Assembly: GCA_949825065.1 (NCBI GenBank)
Contig: OX463852.1
Location: forward strand, 11,435,665 to 11,499,664
DNA: 64,000 nt
DNA from: Odontocerum albicorne
Taxonomy: Eukaryota > Arthropoda > Insecta > Trichoptera > Odontoceridae
Direction of reading: 5' to 3'
Below, one piece after another: positions 44,701-53,700 of this stretch (the first letter of the stretch is position 1; every line of letters starts with the position of its first letter). The position numbers and the translations under genes are program-made. The notes under the pieces are model-generated. The model saw only the letters and a program-made list of their open reading frames with translations. It had not been told where the DNA came from and ran no database searches.

Positions 44701-47700
44701 CAAGCATTTTTGAAGTTGTTATAGAAATAAGTAAACTATCTTCGTAATGAGAGAAAAGTACGAACTTGTCAATAAGGGCTATAATTCCATGTCATATAAG
44801 TTGACGTTAAATAATAAAAAAATATTGACAATTGAAGTGGCGGGGTGCCTATCGATAGGACATGATAACGTTTTCACTGGAGCTTTGAAGAGTTTTTTCG
44901 TGTTAGGTGGTTGATTTTTTGTATTTGCAAAGACACTATCTTTGACTTATCACTGGATGGTGTTATTGTTATTAAATGTAGTTTCTGTGTCTCATTTGAG
45001 TATGATGACTTGTATTTTTTTAAATATTTCTCATTCAGAAGGTCAAGGCCATCTCATCCTGCCAAATTACTGAAAGGAGCCGAATTAATGCTATATAAAT
45101 TTGTTCACTGAGAAGAATACATAGGGTGTCAACCTATGGCAGAATACGAAACGAAGTGATTAGGAATGGCCCTTCCACGCTTCCAGTGACCAAAAACTTC
45201 TTCAAACTGTCTCCTTGGTCATGGGCAATGTGTCAAATGATAACTATCTAAATTAATGTGTCAAATGATAACTATCTAAATTAATGTGTCAAATGAGAAC
45301 TATCTAAATTAATGTGTCAAATGAGAACTATCTAAATTAATTAATGAGGTGCATGGACACGCGGTAACGCACTGGACTTCCGTGGGAAAGGTCGTCGGTT
45401 CTAGCCTCGCGCTGTGCTACTCCCCTCGAACGACACATCCACTTTTTCCGCCTAGTTTTCGAGGGTATAAGGATACCTATAACTTTGGTCATATCTATTA
45501 TTTAAAAAAAATGTTGAAAATAAAGTGCTATTTTCATATCAAAAGAAATTCAGAGCGTTTCGGAGGTCCCCCCAAAGTTGAATATCACTTGAGAGTAGAC
45601 ATCTTTATCCCCGTAACGTAATTTATACTGGAGAATGTAAATTTAAGGCTGTTTTGAATAAGATGAAAAAGAGCACTTTGAGATGCTTAGGGCATGTAGG
45701 ACGAATGAATGATGAAGAAAGACTAACAAAATAAAAAAATATATAGAGAAAATGTAAGTGCAAGGCGTAGTAGAAAAAGGTCAAGGAAACTATTGTTGGA
45801 TCAAATGAATAATATTTTGAGAGAAGGAAACGTAAAAAGTCAGAGAAATCTTAGAGGTTATATGAGAAAGTGTATAAATGTAGAAGAGGCTAAATTTGTT
45901 TCCAAGATAGGAAAATCTGGCGCTTTGTTTTTTCTGCCGACCCCGGTAGGGATATGACGTGATGGTATGTATGTATTTGTATGTATATAATAAAAGAGGA
46001 ATTGGTACAATAAAAATATATTCAAGAACACACTTTCAGAAGGTCACTCGTATAATGGTCGAGTGATGTGTTAGCACACACGGTCTGTTCACTGTCCATT
46101 GATGGACCTCTGAATGGCGATATCGAATGGAATAATGTATGAAACGGATAAGGTGCAACAAGGTAGGCTTTATGGCGAGTCCACTAAGGGACGAACTTAA
46201 TTAATTAAGTATTTTATTAACGAACTTGATAAATTATAATAAATAAATAAATGATTTAAATAAATAAATTATGTTATTGATGAGTAAAATTGATAAATGG
46301 AGGTTTGATAAAAAGAAATAAAAAAATTACATACATACCTTCACGCCATTTCCTTGTCGGGGTACGCAGAAACGAGAGATCACTAAACTTTTATATTGCA
46401 ACACTCATCTTTTGCCTCTTCTATATCCATACACCTTCTCGAATTCCTACAATTTCTCTGACATTTTACATTAGCTTCTTTCAATATATCATTCACTTTA
46501 TCCAACCATATCTTCTTTGGTTGTCCTCTCTCACGTATTCTACTCACATTTGAACGTTATATTTGTTTTGTTAGTATTTCTTCAATGATTCGTTCTGCAT
46601 GCCCAAACCACGTCAGAGTGTTCTTCTTCATCTTATTTAATACATCAACCTTAAGTTCACATTCATCCCTAATTACTTAATTCCGTATTATATAATTCAT
46701 TGTTACCTCATCGTACACATCTTCACCTAAGTGTGCACATTTCTACAATATTTATTCGGATACTTTCAATATTTTTCCACTTCTACGTTTCACTTCCATT
46801 CTTCAAAGCTGGTACTAGAATTCTTTTGTGGACTATCATCTTTCTCAATGTACAAATGCGTTAATTATTAGAGCCTGTTTGATTGAATTATTGACCAATA
46901 AGTCTGATCCAAGAAATAATTTTGACATAAAAACATGCAAAAGTGAGACGTAATACTTCTTAATTTATACCAACTCTCGTTTTAAAAAAAAAAAACTTGA
47001 TTAAAAAGCATATCTCTTTTCATAATGTAGCATATTATGGAAAGTCTCTGGCACATTTTTAATAAAGATGGGTATATTTCGAAATTATTTTAAAGATTAT
47101 GATCCCTCCCGGTAGTTGCGGATTCGTTTCCCGTAAGTATCCATTTTAAATAATGAGTATTGGTCTGGTTTTAACTTAAAACTTTGTTAACGTCTTTTTA
47201 ATTGGTTGGATAAGATTGCCACATGATAATAAATCTGACAGGTTGTACTGTGTACAACGGAAATGTTATACAATATGCAATTATAGAAAATCCTTCGAGA
47301 TTGGGATACATTGCGAATCTATCCTGTTAATGGACAATGCTTTTGTGTATTATTTTATTGTGTGCATGGAAGTGTAGTCAAAGAAATCTAAATCTTTCCA
47401 AAGAGACGGCGCGATGGTTCGTATGTACTCATTTGTGTGCATGCTGTTACTCTTTAGTAGTCACACAATATTGTTCAATTAATCTTGAGACATCAGCGAA
47501 TCAGCTGTAGTAGGTATGTTTTTTTTTTATAACAAGCTAAAAATTCAATCTAGACATACTCGTAAGCTCCCGTTATTGTCTTGTCCTTTACACCAAGTAC
47601 TGCTGCTACTACTTCTACAGTCGAGAAAACGGTCTTCGACTTCTTCGGTGTACTTTTACTAGTTGTCCATTGTTTTGACTGCTGTTTGCACTCTGTTGTG

Positions 47701-50700
47701 TAGTGGGTGGATCTAAGTTTTGTTCACGGATTGCGATTAAACGTCGCCAAGCACTGCGTTGAATGTCTTTTCGAGTGCGTTTTTGGTCAATATTCAATCA
47801 TCGCGGCACTCATCGCGCAGAAAGCTTTTCATAATATTTTTTTGTATAGGATATTGTGCACCCGATCCATCTTTGGCGCATTTAAGGCTCACTTTATGAA
47901 TTTTGAAGCCATCTCATGGAAATTTACTAAACTTTTCAAACTACCCTCGTAGTTTGAATTCATTAATAGTTATGAGTTTTGGTAAAAAATCTAGAAGTTG
48001 TAAAAACACAATACAACCATATTTTACGGAGCTATTTAAGTGGAAATCCCTCTGTTCTACATACCAACTTACAGGACGAATATCATGGCTAAACACTCAG
48101 TCACGCGTGGTATAGAGATACTGAACCAACTGAATGACACGGTTGATATATTCTCGGTACCGTCTAGCAGTATGAGAAGAATCCTGGCTGATATTATTCC
48201 TAACGAATAAGCTAACGCTAGAAGCAGACCCTGTTTGTGTAACAGGAGAAATCCGTGCAAAGTGGATAAAAATAAAACGATTAAAATAAACGTGAAAAAG
48301 TGCAATACGAATGGCTGGATGATAAGCGTATATTTGAAGATTGACTAAAACATTACTTCATTCGAGAAAATATGCAAAGATGCAAACGTTGGATGGATAT
48401 TTCCGCCTTCCCTGTCATTTTTTTTATTTCTTCAGTATAATTTATGTTATTATTTATATTACATATGTATATGTATGTTTTATCTATTTTACATATTTAA
48501 AAATACACTCTAGACCAGTGTTTCAATGTGTGATGCAATAGGTAACAATATCAATGTGGCACTAAAAGACATATATTGAAGCAATATCAATACCTGATGA
48601 AATTATAATTTACAACAGTGTATTAGTGTCAACATTAAAGTATAGAAGTGAAATCTGAACGTGGAAAATGAATTAAAATAGCTGAGTAAATGAAATGAAA
48701 ATTCGTGCACTGAGAATACTATATGGTATATCCATGTATAACAGAATAAAGACAAATATTAAGGATGAATGTGAACTCAAAACTGAGACCAAATGTCGCG
48801 TTGAGGGGTTTTAGATATGTTGAACGAATGGGTGAAGAAAAACTGACTAAACAATTTTATAATGCAACTATAAATGATAATCGTGGTAGAAGACGACCGA
48901 GAAAAGTATGGTTAGACCAAGTCAATAGCATTTTGATAAAAGCAAATATAAGGAATAATAGAAACAGAATGAGTTGTATGAAATACTGTATGGATGTAGA
49001 GGGGGCGAGGAAAGTATGTAGTGATAAGAAAGTTTGACGCTATGTCTTCTCTGTCTACCCCAACAGGGAAATGGTGTACATATATGTATGAAAGATTGAC
49101 TACGGACTACCTTAAGAATTTGCCACCTTTGTGCAGTGTACATATTGGAGAAATGAATGTCGGCCCTGGCAACAAGTGATCCGTGTATGTATTTGGATTT
49201 CCCGATCAATTAGTTTGGATTTGTTGTAAAGGACTGGACATGATAAATTGCTTGTAATTTAAAACCATTCATTGGAAAACCCATTACTTGTGCAATGGAT
49301 AAAAATGTTTTGAACACTTTGTATCCAGATCCCGTGTTTGAACATGATAAACTAAATTTGTATTCAAATCCCGGTTCCGTGTTTTTATGTCATCGACACC
49401 ACTTATCATAAAAAATAAATACATATTACCGGTATCAACAAAATATGTTTGTAAATTTAAACCTTTAAACGCTGGTCTCCTGATTTATGATTACTTATAC
49501 GGACAATATCTTAGGTCAGGGGTAGCCAACTTGTTTGTTGTCGCGATCGACTTTTTTCGTAAAAAAAAATATTCGCGATCTACCTATCAAATTCGCGAGA
49601 TTTAACACGTAAAAAATATAACTAATTACTAAAAGTTTATTAATAAGTATGAAACGACCCAGAAACCGAAGTCAAATGCAGAATTGAATCATCTCGTGCG
49701 GCTTTTAATAAAATGAGAAGCGTATTCTGCGATGATAGTCTAAATTTGAAACTTCGACAACGGTTAGTCAAATGCTACGTTTGGTCAGTGTTATTGCAGT
49801 GGAATCATGGACCCTTAAAGTTAGTAGTATGAACCGCCTGGAAGCATTCGAAATGTGAATGCACCGGAGAATGCTACGGATACCCTGGATGGATATGGTC
49901 AGCAACACAAGGGTTCTTCAAAGAGCCAAAGTTGATAGAGAGTTGCTGACTAATATAAGAGTTCGAAAGGTGTCTAAAGGTACTTGGGTCATGTACTTAG
50001 AGGAGCAAAGTATAAATTACTGCATCTGATCATCCAAGGCAAAATAGAAGGCCGAAGAGGTGTTGGCAGGAGGCAAATCTCCTGGCTCCGCAATATATGT
50101 GATTGGACTGGCATAAGGGGCGTTGGAGATCTTTTTCGGGGTGCCGGGGACAAAGATGTCTATTCTCAAGTGATTTTAAACGTTGGGGGGACCTGATATG
50201 ACACTGGGAAGAAGGAGAATAAGCATGCGCGGAATTTACTTCGCTAAAAAATATTATGGAAAAGAACACTTATACATATGTTATATGTTAAATAACTAAT
50301 CTGAATAATCTGAATGGACTGATCTCTCTGCAGGCGTTCCCCAAGGTGGAATTCTCTCTCCACTCCTTTTTTCTATATTCATCAACCCAATAACATCGTC
50401 TCTTAAATGTTCTTATCATCTGTATGCAGATGACCTGCAGATATATATTCATTTTGATCCAAATTTCTTTCACGCGGCTTTGAACAATTTAAATACGGAC
50501 CTTCAATCGATCTCGGAGTGGACTGGGGAGCATGGCTTACTCATCAATCCTAAGAAGTCTCAAGCGATCCTCATTGGCAGCCCTCAGCTTCTCGGTAAAT
50601 TCAACACTGACTTACTTCCTCCAATATTACTTGATGGCTCTATTATACCATTACATAAAACTGTTAAAAACCTAGGAGTGCTAATAGATAACACTCTCTC

Positions 50701-53700
50701 ATGGCGAGATCAAATAAATGAGGTAAGCCGAAGGATCTTCTTCAGCCTTCATTCCCTTAAAGTGTTGCAAAGATTTCTACCAACTAAAACCAAAATTTTA
50801 CTCGTACAATCTCTGCTCTTTCCGATTCTGGACTATGCGGACGTATGTTACTTGGATGTTACAGAGGAACAGCTGGACAAATTACAGCGTCTTCAAAATG
50901 TGTGCCTAAGATTTATTTTCAACCTACGAAAGTACGATCATATAACTTCATACCAGAAGGCATTGAACTGGTTGAATGTTAGAAATAGACGCCAAATTCA
51001 CATACTGTCTCTATTGTATAATATCCTTAACTGTCCCGCCGCACCCTCTTATCTCGCCGAAAATTTTCAGCGTCTTTCCAATCATGGATTAGCGCTACGC
51101 TCAAACAGAGATTGTTTATTGGCCTTTCCAGTTCACCGCTCTTCTTTTTTCACGTCGTCCTTTACTGTCCATGCAGTGAGACTCTGGAATCAGTTACAAA
51201 CCAATATAAGACTCGCTCCGTCCTTGGCATGCTTTAAGAAGCGACTGAAAAAACTCTTAATTTCTAGTCAGTAAAATAACGTGTTTCATTCCTGATTTTT
51301 CTTTTCCTTTCCTCTCCACCATCCTTTCCTTTCCTTTTGATTGATGATATCTCACTTTATATGAAAAATAGTGTTCGGGTGATTGTCCGTCTTTGTGGGG
51401 TTTGTGGGCATGTTCTCACGTATATGTTTATGGATTTCGTGGGGATGGATAGTCATTTGAATGATTTATGCGACCACGTAACTTGCTTCATTTACTTTTG
51501 TCTGGTTGGTTGGAAGAGATTGCCGCCTGGCAATAAGCCCGCCAGATTGTATTACAATAAAAGTGTTAAATAAATAAATAAATACATACATTTATTTGGA
51601 GTAGACATATCTATATATTTAAAAATGATAACTAATTGACTGCGTTGATAAGTGCATACGCGTAATGCGAGTTAGCAACATCGCATGCCATATTGTAAGT
51701 TACGAAGACGGCCGCGATCGACAAAAAAATTGCTTCGCGATCGACCTGTTGGACATCCCTATTCTAGTGCTATCAGCAATACGTATGATGTTTTCTTCGA
51801 TTTCTTATTTATAATGAAATACATTCTTACATTATTTTAAGATATCTTACGCAATCAATCATGGAAATTAAAGCTATCACCTGTCTGCCCTCAGAGTTTG
51901 TTGTCGTTTGTTTTGCCTTCTGTCTTTCTCCCGGTGAGCATACGACTGAATATATTAGCATTCCACCCATCACGTCACACAATCGATGGGAATAAACTCG
52001 ATTAAGTTTTCAATCAGTTTCTAAGCTGTGATGAAAAAAGTGTACATTCCTTTCCTTTGGGAATTTTAAGACCCTTCCAATTAAAATTATGAATTCGATA
52101 AAATCTTAGTTTTAATATTTCCATGAAGAATGGGAGAACGCTTACTTTTTTTAAGTGATTAATTTTTTTTGATTAATATATTGTTCATCTGTAGCCATAA
52201 CTAAAAAAGGTAATTAGGAAAGACGTTTTGTATTTCTCCATAGTAAATATCAATCGGAATATCCATTAAATAGTGATTTAAGAAGATGTAAAATTAAAGA
52301 GTTCAAGTCTATGTTATTAACGCAGCTAAATTAGTTTAAAACACATAATTTAAAATCACTTGCAGTTACTACCGCATCATTCAAAGTCAGATATCTTTTA
52401 GTAAAAAAATGTAAGTCATTTTCTGATGGAGAATTTGTTAAGGAAGCTTTTTTTGGAAATAATAGTATGTTTTATGTTAATCTATTAAATCTCGAGAATT
52501 TGATAGGTACTAAATGATATTTATAAATGATATTAAATCTCGAGAATTTGATAGGTACTTTGATAGGTTTAAAACGCCTATGTTGGTTTTAAGTTATGAT
52601 TTTGAAATAATAATACAGTAGCTAAAGGCCGGGCTTTAACCGAACTCGCCTGTGTGAATGTTTATTTAAAAAAATACAGAATATTGTTTTATTTTGCTTA
52701 AATGACATAAACCATTAAGGGATGTGGCGTTTCCACATCTATGGATGCTACGCCACTAATTTCCAAGTATCTGGGTTTATCCCTAAAATGATTAAATTAT
52801 TCGGTTACAAAGTACTCTCAGCAGGGTGAATTGCCTAAACCAAAAAATATATGATACATATATTCAATTTGCACTGCCCTAATGAAGAACTAAGAACATT
52901 TTTGTTGTCTTCAAAACAGAAAAGGAACTTTCTCCTGAACAGTTAGTAGAAGCTGACAAAAATCATAAACAGTGGCTACGTTTGGGAATGCAAATTCAAT
53001 ATTTGAATTTATTATTGTTTTAAACACTTTAAGACATGATCGAAAAATCAAGACAATCTTTCTCATTGCCCGGATTGTTTTTGAGGAATTCTGATTTTTG
53101 TGAAGGGTTTACTAGAGTTGTTGTACCTACATAAATATTAAAAAATATTGTAATGAAACTTAAGTTATATAGTAATTTTGTCAAAATTCTCTTTTGTGGA
53201 GAGCTACATCACTCTTTACACATGTACCGGGTCTCACCTCTCTACTTGTGCTTAGCACATACTCATACTTTGCAAGCTTTGTAGGTTTGTTTCAATCACT
53301 TGATGGAATTCATATCAACACATACTCGTATTTAGATATACACTTTGACATCCTGTTAGGATGATCTTGCAAATGTTTTATTCTATATATTTGGACTCGG
53401 GACTGTAGTCCGTTTCTAGATTTATATGTCAAAACTTTCAAGATCTGACACTTCTCAGCACATTTATGACGCGATGTCAGAATTCACGCATATTTACATT
53501 GACTATCGTTTAGAGGTTGTATTGTTTACAAAAATATTTGCTAGTTGCCAGTTTTATTCAAATATAAATACTTAATAAAACCAACATACTGCAAAAAGCT
53601 GTCTAATCTACTCGTATTTCGACTTTTAAAATAATACTTAACATAATTATTATATTATTTTTAATTAAGGCATTAACATTGTGGAGGTTTAAATATATTG

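Larger units (their letters stand above)
45100..45990 (+). pseudogene. LINE-A 3' fragment split by other repeats
   Basis: 45110-45170 has AGAAGAATACATAGGGTG and GAAACGAAGTGATTAGG. The next LINE-A segment resumes at about 45625 with GGAGAATGTAAATTTAAGGC, GAAAGACTAACAAAAT, TTGTTGGATCAAATGAAT and GATAGGAAAATCTGGCGCT, ending in the TATGTATG tail near 45985. Between them lie a tandem repeat and SINE2. Confidence 0.6.
49517..51761. mobile_element. Non-autonomous hAT, copy 1, with two nested LINEs
   Basis: The left end is CAGGGGTAGCCAACTTGTTT; the right end, inverted, is TAGGGATGTCCAACAGGTCG. Subterminal GTCGCGATCGAC motifs occur at both sides, as do TTCGCGAGATTTAACAC and GACTGCGTTGATAAGTGCAT, all shared with 54993-55532. 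The flanks TCTTAGGT and TTCTAGTG match poorly, so the duplication is not certain. About 400 bases are the element itself; the rest is nested LINE DNA. Confidence 0.75.

Noticed and set aside
45230..45345. CRISPR-like array of 28-base repeats
   Set aside because: Units are adjacent with no unique spacers and the genome is eukaryotic.
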